This document shows positions 33,969-41,670 of a stretch of DNA of 64,000 nt, one piece after another; the stretch's first letter is position 1; each line of letters starts with the position of its first letter. This stretch comes from Brevundimonas sp. SH203. Its GTDB lineage: Bacteria > Pseudomonadota > Alphaproteobacteria > Caulobacterales > Caulobacteraceae. The notes beneath the pieces are model-generated. The model searched no databases, was not told where the DNA came from, and saw nothing but the letters and a program-made list of their open reading frames with translations. Location of the stretch: positions 124,001 through 188,000 of the forward strand of contig NZ_BDMM01000001.1 of the NCBI RefSeq assembly GCF_002157625.1, given 5' to 3'. The translations under genes and the position numbers were made by a program.

Positions 33969-35246
33969 ATGTCCGAAGTCCTGCCGAAGAATTCCACCGG
34001 CCGCGTGCTGTTCGCCAGTCTGATCGGCACGACGATCGAATTCTTCGACTTCTATATCTACGCCACGGCGGCGGTTCTGGTGTTTCCGACCCTGTTCTTT
34101 CCGGGCGAGGACCCCGGCACGGCCCTGCTGTCGTCGTTCGCCACCTTCTCCATCGCCTTTTTCGCGCGCCCCGTCGGCGCCCTGGCGTTCGGCCATTTCG
34201 GCGACCGGGTGGGGCGAAAGGCCACGCTGGTCGCGGCCCTGATGACCATGGGGCTGTCGACCGTGGCGATCGGCCTGTTGCCGACGCATCAGCAGGTCGG
34301 CCTTTTGGCGCCCCTGCTGCTGGCGCTGTGCCGGTTCGGTCAGGGGCTGGGCCTGGGCGGCGAATGGGGCGGGGCGGTGCTGCTGGCCACCGAAAACGCG
34401 CCGCCCGGAAAGAAGGCCTGGTTCGGCATGTTCCCGCAACTGGGCGCGCCCATCGGCTTCATCCTGTCGACCACGTCCTTCATCGTCCTGACCTCGACCC
34501 TGACCGAGCCCGCCTTCGAAAGCTGGGGCTGGCGCATTCCCTTCCTGGCCAGCGCCATTCTGGTGTTCGTCGGCCTGTGGGTGCGGTTGAAGATCACCGA
34601 GACGCCGGAGTTCCAGAAGGCCGTGGATCGCGATGAGCGGGTCAAGGCGCCGGCCGTGACCCTGTTTTCGCACCACAAGGCCGCGCTGGTTCTGGGGACG
34701 TTCAGCGGGGTGACGACCTTCACCCTGTTCTATCTGATGACGGTCTTCGCCCTGGGGTGGGCGACGACGGGGATGGGGCTGGCGCGGGCCGATGTCCTGC
34801 CGATCCAGTTGATCGGCGTGCTGTTCTTCGCCGCCTTCATTCCGGTGACGGCCCTGCTGGCGGATCGGTACGGGCAGGTGAAGGTGCTGATCGGGTCGTC
34901 CGTCGGGATCGGCCTGTTCGGCTTCCTGTTCGCGCCGCTGTTCGGCGGCGGGTTGACCGGGCTGCTGATCTTCTTTGCGCTGGGGTTCGGGCTGATGGGC
35001 TGCACCTATGGGCCGATCGGGGCCGCCATGGCGCGGCCGTTCCCGACGGCTGTGCGCTATACCGGGGCGTCGATGGCCTTCAATCTGGCGGGCATACTGG
35101 GCGCGTCGCTGGCGCCCTATATCGCGCTGAAACTGGCCGAGCGGTTCGGGCCGGCGGCGGTCGGCGGCTATCTGGCGGCGTCCGCCCTGATCACCATCGC
35201 GGCGCTGTGGGGCATGGGACGGGTGGCGCCGGAAGCCAGACGCTAG
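33969..35246 (+). CDS. MFS transporter, metabolite:H+ symporter family
   Basis: A 425-aa protein with twelve membrane helices; started at the ATG at 33969 (MSEVLPKNSTGRVLFASLIG), since the upstream frame lacks conserved sequence. ASLIGTTIEFFDFYIY, GHFGDRVGRKATL (MFS loop 2-3) and GLGLGGEWGGAVLLATE are typical of the metabolite:H+ symporter group that includes ProP and ShiA. Substrate likely a small organic acid or osmolyte. Ends four bases inside the convergent TrmH gene. Confidence 0.88.
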   Translation: MSEVLPKNSTGRVLFASLIGTTIEFFDFYIYATAAVLVFPTLFFPGEDPGTALLSSFATFSIAFFARPVGALAFGHFGDRVGRKATLVAALMTMGLSTVAIGLLPTHQQVGLLAPLLLALCRFGQGLGLGGEWGGAVLLATENAPPGKKAWFGMFPQLGAPIGFILSTTSFIVLTSTLTEPAFESWGWRIPFLASAILVFVGLWVRLKITETPEFQKAVDRDERVKAPAVTLFSHHKAALVLGTFSGVTTFTLFYLMTVFALGWATTGMGLARADVLPIQLIGVLFFAAFIPVTALLADRYGQVKVLIGSSVGIGLFGFLFAPLFGGGLTGLLIFFALGFGLMGCTYGPIGAAMARPFPTAVRYTGASMAFNLAGILGASLAPYIALKLAERFGPAAVGGYLAASALITIAALWGMGRVAPEARR

Positions 35247-36052
35247 GCGTCGTCCGTCGCGGCATAGACCATGATGCCGGTGGCGATGGCCAGGTTCAGG
35301 CTGTCGGCCCGGCCGCGCATCGGAATCTTGACGTTGACGTCGCAGGCGGCGGCGAGCTGATCCGTCAGGCCCGCCTGTTCGTTGCCCATCAGGATCAGCG
35401 ACGGCTTCTGCATCACCGCGGAGCGGTGGCTGACCGTGGCGTCCAGGCGGGTGCCGACGACGCTGCCGGGCCAGGTCTTGCGCCAAGCCACGAAGGCTTC
35501 CGGCGTCGTCTTGGTGATCGAGACGGCGAAGACCGAGCCCATGGTCGCGCGCACCGCCTCGACCGAATAGGGATCGACGCAGTCGCCGATCAGGATGACC
35601 CCGCCGCAACCCGCCGCGTCCGCCGTGCGGATGATGGTGCCCAGATTGCCCGGATCGCGCACCTGCTCCAGCGCGACCCAGCAGGGGGCCGAGGCGGGGT
35701 TCAGGCTGTCCAGCGGGGCATAGGCCTGTTCGAACACGCCCAGCACCGTCTGCGGATTGTCGCGGCGGCTGATTTTTTCCAGGATGGCGTGGGTGACGAT
35801 GATGATGTCGCCGCCCGCCTTGCGCGTTTCCGCCTTGGCGCGATCCAGCAGCGGGTGAGGGCGGGCGTCCTCGCCGACCAGCAGCATCCTGGGCGCGCGC
35901 CCCTGATCCAGCGCCTCGCCGATGAACTTCAGACCCTCGGCCAAGAAAGTTCCGGTCAGGTCGCGCTCCTTGCGCATATGCAGGGCGCGGACGGCCTTGA
36001 TCGTGTCGTTCGTCAGCGAGGTGATGACGCGGTATTCGTCGCGGGCGCTCAT
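35243..36052 (-). CDS. TrmH-family (SpoU) RNA methyltransferase
   Basis: About 269 aa. The N-terminal substrate-binding domain (TFLAEGLKFIGEAL) precedes the SPOUT domain with LEQVRDPGNLGTIIRTADAA (motif 1), SLILMGNEQAGLTDQL (motif 2) and RADSLNLAIATGIMVY (motif 3), which form the knot that binds SAM. Members 2'-O-methylate rRNA or tRNA. The ATG at 36052 is chosen because it overlaps the stop of the upstream methyltransferase (ATGA). Confidence 0.9.
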   Translation of the reverse strand: MSARDEYRVITSLTNDTIKAVRALHMRKERDLTGTFLAEGLKFIGEALDQGRAPRMLLVGEDARPHPLLDRAKAETRKAGGDIIIVTHAILEKISRRDNPQTVLGVFEQAYAPLDSLNPASAPCWVALEQVRDPGNLGTIIRTADAAGCGGVILIGDCVDPYSVEAVRATMGSVFAVSITKTTPEAFVAWRKTWPGSVVGTRLDATVSHRSAVMQKPSLILMGNEQAGLTDQLAAACDVNVKIPMRGRADSLNLAIATGIMVYAATDDA

Positions 36053-36960
36053 CGCGACCACCGTGCGAAGAAGGACAGGCCGATGGCGCGGGCGTCGGGG
36101 CCGTCCTCGGACAGGGCCAGTTCGCCCCAGTCGATGCGCCCGCCGCGATCAGGGGTCGCCTCGACCATCAGATGCGCCAGCGACAGGCCCGATATGCGCG
36201 CCGCATAGGCGTTCAGCAGCAGGAAGTCGGCGTCGTCGGACAGAAGGGCGGCGCAGTCCTTCAGCAGGCCCGGCATGTCCTCGAACAGGCGCCAGACCTC
36301 GCCCGTCGGGCCGCGACCGTATTTGGGCGGGTCCAGGATGATGCCGTCGTATTTCGAGCCGCGACGCACCTCGCGCGCGACATATTTGCGGGCGTCCTCG
36401 ACGATCCAGCGGATCGGGTGCTGGGCCAGGCCCGACTGTTCGGCGTTCTCGCGGGCGTAGGCGACCGACTTCTTGGAGGCGTCGACGTGGGTGACTTCGG
36501 CCCCGGCCGCCGCGCAGGCCAGGCTGGCGACGCCGGTGTAGCCGAACAGGTTCAGAATTCTAGGCGCGCGGCCCGCCTGGCCGACGAAGCGCCGCACCCG
36601 CCCGTCCAGCCATTCCCAGTTGGCGGCCTGTTCCGGGAAGAAGGCCAGGTGGCGGAAGGGGGTGAAGCGGCCCGTGAACTTCACGTCGCGCCATTTCAGG
36701 GGAAAGGCGTCGACGGGACCGTGTTTGTCGAACTTCCAGCGGCCGGAATCCTCTTCCTCCTGCTGCGGGTCGAACAGGGCGGTGGCGGCGTCGAAGGCAG
36801 CCGGGTCGCGCGGCGACCAGAAACACTGCGGTTCAGGCCGGACCACGGTATAGCGGCCGTAGCGTTCCAGCTTCTTGCCGTCGCCCGAATCCAGCAGGGC
36901 GTAATCCGACCAGCCGCGGGTCAGCAGGGTTTCGGGGGTCTTGGAGAGAACAGGCGCCAT
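36049..36960 (-). CDS. Class I SAM-dependent RNA methyltransferase (RlmI/RlmK-like)
   Basis: A 303-aa protein. RILNLFGYTGVASLACAAAG (motif I), VTHVDASKKSVAYARENAE (motif post-I) and GIILDPPKYGRGPTGEVW (DPPxYG catalytic motif) match COG1092-type 23S rRNA cytosine-5 or guanine-7 methyltransferases. The PUA domain of RlmI is not evident. It overlaps the TrmH-type gene by four bases, so both modify RNA from one transcript. Confidence 0.88.
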   Translation of the reverse strand: MAPVLSKTPETLLTRGWSDYALLDSGDGKKLERYGRYTVVRPEPQCFWSPRDPAAFDAATALFDPQQEEEDSGRWKFDKHGPVDAFPLKWRDVKFTGRFTPFRHLAFFPEQAANWEWLDGRVRRFVGQAGRAPRILNLFGYTGVASLACAAAGAEVTHVDASKKSVAYARENAEQSGLAQHPIRWIVEDARKYVAREVRRGSKYDGIILDPPKYGRGPTGEVWRLFEDMPGLLKDCAALLSDDADFLLLNAYAARISGLSLAHLMVEATPDRGGRIDWGELALSEDGPDARAIGLSFFARWSR

Positions 36961-36978
36961 CGTCGGGCTGATAGGCGC

Positions 36979-38382
36979 TCAGGCCGCCTCGCGTCCAGCG
37001 TCGTCAGCGATCACGACCAGCTCCAGCGGCCGAACCTCGCGGTCGTGCGGGGTCTTGTCCCAGACGTGCGGCTCGACGATCAGCCGCCAGGCGGCATGGA
37101 CGAAGGCCAGGCTGAGCAGCGACCAATAGGCGGGGGCCGCCAGCATGTCGCCCAGCCGATAGTCCAGCCCGGCGCGGCGCGCCCCGACCGCGCACCCCAT
37201 CCAGGCCGCGATCACGCCCGCCGCCAGAACGCCGATGGAGGCGAGCGGCGTCGGGGGTGCGATCCCCGCATGAAGGCCGATCAGGACCGCAGAGGCCAGC
37301 CACGCCAGGGTGGGACCATGGGCGCCCGCCGCCAGGATCGCCGTCCCCAGGGTCATGATCAGCGACAGCAGACCGCGCCGCCCCAGCCGGCGCGGGCGGC
37401 GCGTGTGGACGCCCCAGGTCTGCATATAGCCCTTCAACCACCGGGTGCGCTGGGGCAGCCAGCGGTCCAGGGCGCCGGGCGGCGTCTCCCAGGTCGGACA
37501 GTCGATGACGTCCAGCGTCCAGCCCAGCGACCACAGACGAAAGCCCAGATCGGCGTCCTCAGTGACATTGTGCGCGTCCCAGCCGCCCGCCGCGCGCAGA
37601 GCCGTCATGCGGATGTGGTTGCTGGTGCCGCCCAGCGGAAAGGGCAGGCCCAGCCGCGCCATGCCGGGCAGCGTCACCTCGAACAGGGCGGCGTATTCGA
37701 AGGCGAACTGGCGGTCGAGAAAAGCCGAACCCGCACGTGCCGACGGCCTGATCCGCAGCGGCGCCTGCAGGCAGCCCAGACGGGGCTGGGCGACGAAGCG
37801 GGCGGCGGCGCGTCGCAACTGCTGCGGATGGGGTCGGTCTTCCGCGTCATAGATGGTCAGCAGGTCGCCGCGCGCCTGGGTCAGGGCGTGGTTCAGCGCA
37901 CGCGGCTTGGTCAGGGGATGGCCGGGCGGCACGATGCAGGTCTTAAGCCACGCGGGCCGGGGCGTCGCCTCGACCGCCGCCAGAGTCGCGACGTCGTGGG
38001 CCTCCAGTACGATGAAGGCCTCCAGCCGATGGGCGGGATAGTCGATGCGCGCCAGATTGGCGATCAGGTCCGGCGCCGCCGCCGCTTCGTCGTGCAGGGC
38101 TGCCAGAATGGTGTAGCGGGGCCATTCGATGGGGACGGGCGCGGGCCGGGGACGTCGCAGGCTGGCCACGGCGATGATCGTCTTCCACACGGCCGACAGG
38201 ACGAAGGCCGCCTGGATCGCCAGAAGGCCGCCCAGAAAAGCGATGTCCGGCCACTTGATGGCGGTGAAAGCGTAGCCGCCGACGATCACCGTCGCCGCCA
38301 GCACCTGAAAACCGCTGGGCATGCGTCGCCACGCGCCGCTGGTGCGGGGCGTGATGCCCGGATGCGTCCAGTCCTTCGCCAC
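36979..38382 (-). CDS. Family 2 glycosyltransferase, membrane-bound
   Basis: A 467-aa protein. Two N-terminal membrane helices (about 28-65) are followed by the GT2 catalytic domain: RYTILAALHDEAAAAPDLIA, DLLTIYDAEDRPHPQQL (DxD region), NVTEDADLGFRLW and QRTRWLKGYMQTW (Q/RxxRW processive motif). Further membrane helices lie at the C-terminus. The layout resembles cellulose-synthase-like or N-glycosyltransferase enzymes making extracellular polysaccharide. Product unknown. Confidence 0.85.
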   Translation of the reverse strand: MAKDWTHPGITPRTSGAWRRMPSGFQVLAATVIVGGYAFTAIKWPDIAFLGGLLAIQAAFVLSAVWKTIIAVASLRRPRPAPVPIEWPRYTILAALHDEAAAAPDLIANLARIDYPAHRLEAFIVLEAHDVATLAAVEATPRPAWLKTCIVPPGHPLTKPRALNHALTQARGDLLTIYDAEDRPHPQQLRRAAARFVAQPRLGCLQAPLRIRPSARAGSAFLDRQFAFEYAALFEVTLPGMARLGLPFPLGGTSNHIRMTALRAAGGWDAHNVTEDADLGFRLWSLGWTLDVIDCPTWETPPGALDRWLPQRTRWLKGYMQTWGVHTRRPRRLGRRGLLSLIMTLGTAILAAGAHGPTLAWLASAVLIGLHAGIAPPTPLASIGVLAAGVIAAWMGCAVGARRAGLDYRLGDMLAAPAYWSLLSLAFVHAAWRLIVEPHVWDKTPHDREVRPLELVVIADDAGREAA

Positions 38383-38499
38383 CTCGCCCCCGTGCCGCGT
38401 TCAACCTGCAATGGCTATGGCAAGCAACCGTTGTCGGCAAGCCGGTTGGCGCCCTGGACGGATTGTCGCTATTCAGGACGCCCGATCTGGAGCAGCCGT

Positions 38500-39129
38500 T
38501 TGTCCGACCCCTCGACATCCTCGCGCACGACCCGAAAGCCCAAGGGCGAGGGCCATTCGCGGCGCGGCGAAATCCTGGCGGCGGCCGAACGGATTTTCGT
38601 CGAATTCGGCTACGAAGGGGCGACGATCCGCAAGATCGCGGACGAGGTCGGCCTGTCGTCGACGGCACTCTATATGCATTTCCCGGACAAGGGCGCGATC
38701 CTGCAGGAAATCTGCCGCGACGCCTTCGCCCGTCTGATCGCGGCCAATGCGGCGGTGGCGGACGAGGATGCGCCGCCGATCCAGCGGCTGCGACGGATGA
38801 TGGACGCCTATGTCGCCTTCGGCTTCGCCCATCCCAACGCCTATCGCCTGATTTATCTGACCCGCCCGGTGGAGGCGCGAGAGGGCGCCCAGGACATGGC
38901 GCGCGAACTGGGCGCCGGCCTGTTCACGACGCTGGAGGCGACGGTGGCCGACGCCGTGCGGACGGGCAGCCTGAAGGGCGATCCGTCCGTCCTGGCCCAG
39001 GCCATATGGGCCACCGCCCACGGGGTGGTGTCGTTGATGATCACCAAGCCGTATTTTCCGTGGGCGGATCGCCAGACGCTGGTGGACACCATGCTGGACG
39101 CGATGTTCGCGGGTCTGCCGAGGCCATGA
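38500..39129 (+). CDS. TetR/AcrR-family transcriptional regulator
   Basis: A 209-aa protein starting at TTG 38500, with GGAG eight bases before; the longer frame upstream has no conserved sequence. HTH: RRGEILAAAERIFVEFGYEG, then ATIRKIADEVGLSSTALYMH and FPDKGAILQEICRDAFARL. The C-terminal ligand domain (RLMMDAY-like region, then PYFPWADRQTLVDTMLDAMF) is of the WHG type. The stop overlaps the next gene (ATGA), so the regulator is co-transcribed with the ABC importer. Confidence 0.9.
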   Translation: MSDPSTSSRTTRKPKGEGHSRRGEILAAAERIFVEFGYEGATIRKIADEVGLSSTALYMHFPDKGAILQEICRDAFARLIAANAAVADEDAPPIQRLRRMMDAYVAFGFAHPNAYRLIYLTRPVEAREGAQDMARELGAGLFTTLEATVADAVRTGSLKGDPSVLAQAIWATAHGVVSLMITKPYFPWADRQTLVDTMLDAMFAGLPRP

Positions 39130-39932
39130 GACGGGCCGGGGGGGCGCTGGCCGGGCTGATCGTGCTGGGTGCGGCGGGCGGCGCCGAGGCCGCGCCGTTG
39201 CGGATCATGGCGCTCGATCAGTGTGCGGATCAATATGTGCTGGCTCTGGCGCCGGATGCGGAACTGGCCCTGTCGCCGCGCGCCGACGATCCCGACGCCT
39301 GGCTGCGGCGAGAGGCGGTCGGGCATAGGCGGCTGCGGCCCACGCTGGAGTCGGCGGTCGGGTTTCGCCCGGATGTCGTCGTGCGTTACTGGGGCGGAGA
39401 ACCTCGGCTGCTGACGGCGCTGGAGACGCGGGGGGCGAAGGTGATCACCATAGAAGACGCCGTCGACCTGGATGGTGTTCGACGCAACATCCGCACGGTC
39501 GCGGACGGGCTGGGCCAGGTCGAACGCGGACGCAGGCTGGAGCAGCGGATGGACGCCAAATTGGCGCGCGCGGCTCCGGCGCCGTCGTCCAGGCCGGCGC
39601 CGGGCGCGGTCTATCTGACCTCGGGCGGCTTCACCTCGGGGCCGGGAACGCTGATGGACGCCATGATGCGCGCGGCGGGCTTTCGCAACCTGACCACGGC
39701 GCCGGGTTTCGGCGCGATCAGCGTCGAGCGGATCGCGATGAACCCGCCGGCGCGCTTCATCCTGGGCTTCTTCGACCAACTGCGGGCGGACCTGCGCGGC
39801 GCCGGGCGGCATCCGGTCGTTCGCCGCGCCGCCGAGGGGCGAACGGCGGCCGGGTTGCCCGCCGCGACCCTGACCTGTCCGGCCTGGTTCGCGGCGGACG
39901 CCGTGGCGATGATGGCCGAGGGACGGCCATGA
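39126..39932 (+). CDS. Periplasmic substrate-binding protein of an iron/cobalamin-type ABC importer
   Basis: A 268-aa protein with a signal peptide (MRRAGGALAGLIVLGAAGGA then EAA). It follows the BtuF/FecB-like pattern: LRIMALDQCADQYVLALAP, then PDVVVRYWGGEPRLLTALE and GAKVITIEDAVDLDGVRRNI and GTLMDAMMRAAGFRNL. Binds a metal chelate such as cobalamin, haem or a siderophore in the periplasm. Overlaps the permease gene by ATGA. Confidence 0.82.
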   Translation: MRRAGGALAGLIVLGAAGGAEAAPLRIMALDQCADQYVLALAPDAELALSPRADDPDAWLRREAVGHRRLRPTLESAVGFRPDVVVRYWGGEPRLLTALETRGAKVITIEDAVDLDGVRRNIRTVADGLGQVERGRRLEQRMDAKLARAAPAPSSRPAPGAVYLTSGGFTSGPGTLMDAMMRAAGFRNLTTAPGFGAISVERIAMNPPARFILGFFDQLRADLRGAGRHPVVRRAAEGRTAAGLPAATLTCPAWFAADAVAMMAEGRP

Positions 39933-40918
39933 CCGGGACGGTGCGGCTGTGCCTGATCCTGGGTCTGCTGATCGCGGCGGCTCTGGCTCTGGCGATCCTG
40001 GCGGGCGAGACGGCGTTCAGCGGGGCGCAGTATGCGGCGGCGTTCGGCGATCCGGGCTCGGGACCGGCGGAGGTGCTGTGGCAGGTGCGGGCGCCGCGCG
40101 CGGTCTGCGCCCTGATGGTCGGCGCGGCCTTGGGTTTGGCGGGGGCGGTGATGCAGGGGCTGTTGCGCAATCCGCTGGCCGATCCGGGCGTCCTGGGCGT
40201 GTCGGCGACGGCGGCGCTGGGCGCCGCGCTGGCCATCGTCCTAGGGGCGGCGGCCGTGCCGGGGCTTGTCGAGGTTTCGGCGCTGGTCGGGGCGGCGCTG
40301 GCGGGCGGGCTGCTGATCGCGGCGTCCCGGGCCATGCGGGCGCCCGAGGCCCTGATCCTGTTCGGCGTAGCCCTGTCCAGCTTTGCGGGCGCGGCGACCG
40401 CCCTGATCTTCAACCTGTCGCCGTCGCCGATCGCCACGGCGGAGGTGATGTCGTGGCTGTTGGGCTCGGTGCAGAACCGAAGCTGGATCGACGTGGCCTG
40501 GGTCACGCCCGCGGTCTTTGTCGCGGCCGTGTTCGCCGGCCTGTCGGGGGCGGGGCTGCGGATGCTGACCCTGGGCGACGAGGGGGCGGCGGCCTCGGGG
40601 CTGAACATGGGGCGACTGAGGGCCTTCGCCCTGATCGCGGCGGCGCTGGCGACCGGCGCGGCGGTGGCGGTCGCGGGCGTGATCGGCTTCGTCGGTCTGG
40701 CGGCGCCGCATCTGGTGCGGGCGGCGGTTAGGGGCGACGCCAAGCGGATACTGGCGCCCTCGGCCCTGGCGGGCGGACTGATGCTGATCGTCGCGGACCT
40801 GTTGGCGCGGCTGACGCCGACGGATCAGGAGTTGAAGCTGGGCGTCTTCACGGCCCTGATCGGCGCGCCCCTGTTCGCCCTGATCGCCTGGCGCGCGGCG
40901 CGGGAGTGGCGGCTGTGA
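39929..40918 (+). CDS. FecCD-family ABC transporter permease
   Basis: A 329-aa inner-membrane protein with about ten helices. RAPRAVCALMVGAALGLAGA, then VMQGLLRNPLADPGVLGVSA are the FecCD/BtuC signature, and GVIGFVGLAAPHLVRAAVRG is the conserved ATPase-contacting loop. Forms the channel for the substrate delivered by the preceding binding protein. The next gene begins with GTGA overlap. Confidence 0.93.
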   Translation: MTGTVRLCLILGLLIAAALALAILAGETAFSGAQYAAAFGDPGSGPAEVLWQVRAPRAVCALMVGAALGLAGAVMQGLLRNPLADPGVLGVSATAALGAALAIVLGAAAVPGLVEVSALVGAALAGGLLIAASRAMRAPEALILFGVALSSFAGAATALIFNLSPSPIATAEVMSWLLGSVQNRSWIDVAWVTPAVFVAAVFAGLSGAGLRMLTLGDEGAAASGLNMGRLRAFALIAAALATGAAVAVAGVIGFVGLAAPHLVRAAVRGDAKRILAPSALAGGLMLIVADLLARLTPTDQELKLGVFTALIGAPLFALIAWRAAREWRL

Positions 40919-41670
40919 GCCTGTTGTCGCTGGAAAAGGTTCACGCGCGCCTCAGCAAGGCCGTTGTGCTGGATGGGGTCAGTCTGGAGGTCGCGGCGGG
41001 CGAGGTCGTCGCCCTGTGCGGTCCCAACGGCGCGGGCAAGAGCAGCGCGATCCGTGCGGCCGTCGGGCTGCTGGGGATCGCCGGCGGGCAGGTCCGGCTG
41101 GGCGGGGCGTCGATCGCGGACCTGTCGCATCGCCGGCGAGCCGAGCGTATCGCCTATCTGCCGCAGGATCGTCGGATCGGCTGGAACCTGCCGGCGGTCG
41201 AGGTCGCGGCGTTGGGCGCGCCGTTCCTGTCGGGGACGGAGGCCCTGACGCGGGCCAGGGCGGCGCTGGAGGAGGTAGGCGCCGGTCATCTGGCGGATCG
41301 CGGCGTGGCGGAGATGTCGGGCGGCGAACGGGCGCGCGTGCTGCTGGCCAGAGCCCTGGTGGTCGATGCGCCGCTGCTGCTGGCCGACGAGCCCATCGCC
41401 GGCCTGGACCCGGACGCCCAGCGGCTGGTGCTGGAACGACTGAGGGCGCGCGCCGACGCAGGAGCGGGCGTGTTGGTCAGCCTGCACGACCTGACCTTGG
41501 CGGCCGCCTTCGCCGACCGGGTCGTGGTCATGGATCAGGGACAGGTCGTGGCCCATGCTGCGCCGATGGAGGCGCTGGAGCCGGACGTGCTGCGTCGCGT
41601 GTTCGGACTGGACGGCGGCTGGATCGAGGGGCCGGACGGGCCGCTGCTCGCGGCCCGCCGCGCTCAATAG
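40915..41670 (+). CDS. ABC transporter ATP-binding protein (FecE/BtuD-like)
   Basis: About 251 aa from the GTG at 40915, which overlaps the permease stop. ALCGPNGAGKSSAIRAAVGL (Walker A), AYLPQDRRIGWNL (Q loop), EMSGGERARVLLARAL (signature), LLLADEPIAGLDPDAQ (Walker B) and VSLHDLTLAAAFADRV (H loop) are all intact. Last gene of the regulator-binding-protein-permease-ATPase operon; converges on the lytic transglycosylase with a 7-base overlap. Confidence 0.93.
   Translation: MSLLSLEKVHARLSKAVVLDGVSLEVAAGEVVALCGPNGAGKSSAIRAAVGLLGIAGGQVRLGGASIADLSHRRRAERIAYLPQDRRIGWNLPAVEVAALGAPFLSGTEALTRARAALEEVGAGHLADRGVAEMSGGERARVLLARALVVDAPLLLADEPIAGLDPDAQRLVLERLRARADAGAGVLVSLHDLTLAAAFADRVVVMDQGQVVAHAAPMEALEPDVLRRVFGLDGGWIEGPDGPLLAARRAQ

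Noticed and set aside
32051-34030. Long minus-strand open frame opposite hrpB
   Set aside because: No family features and Arg/Gln-rich composition typical of GC-rich antisense frames; hrpB motifs are complete on the other strand.
36172-38460. Very long open frame on the plus strand antisense to the RNA methyltransferase and glycosyltransferase genes
   Set aside because: It is the mirror of genuine minus-strand genes in GC-rich DNA; only its last part, from 38500, is a real gene (TetR).
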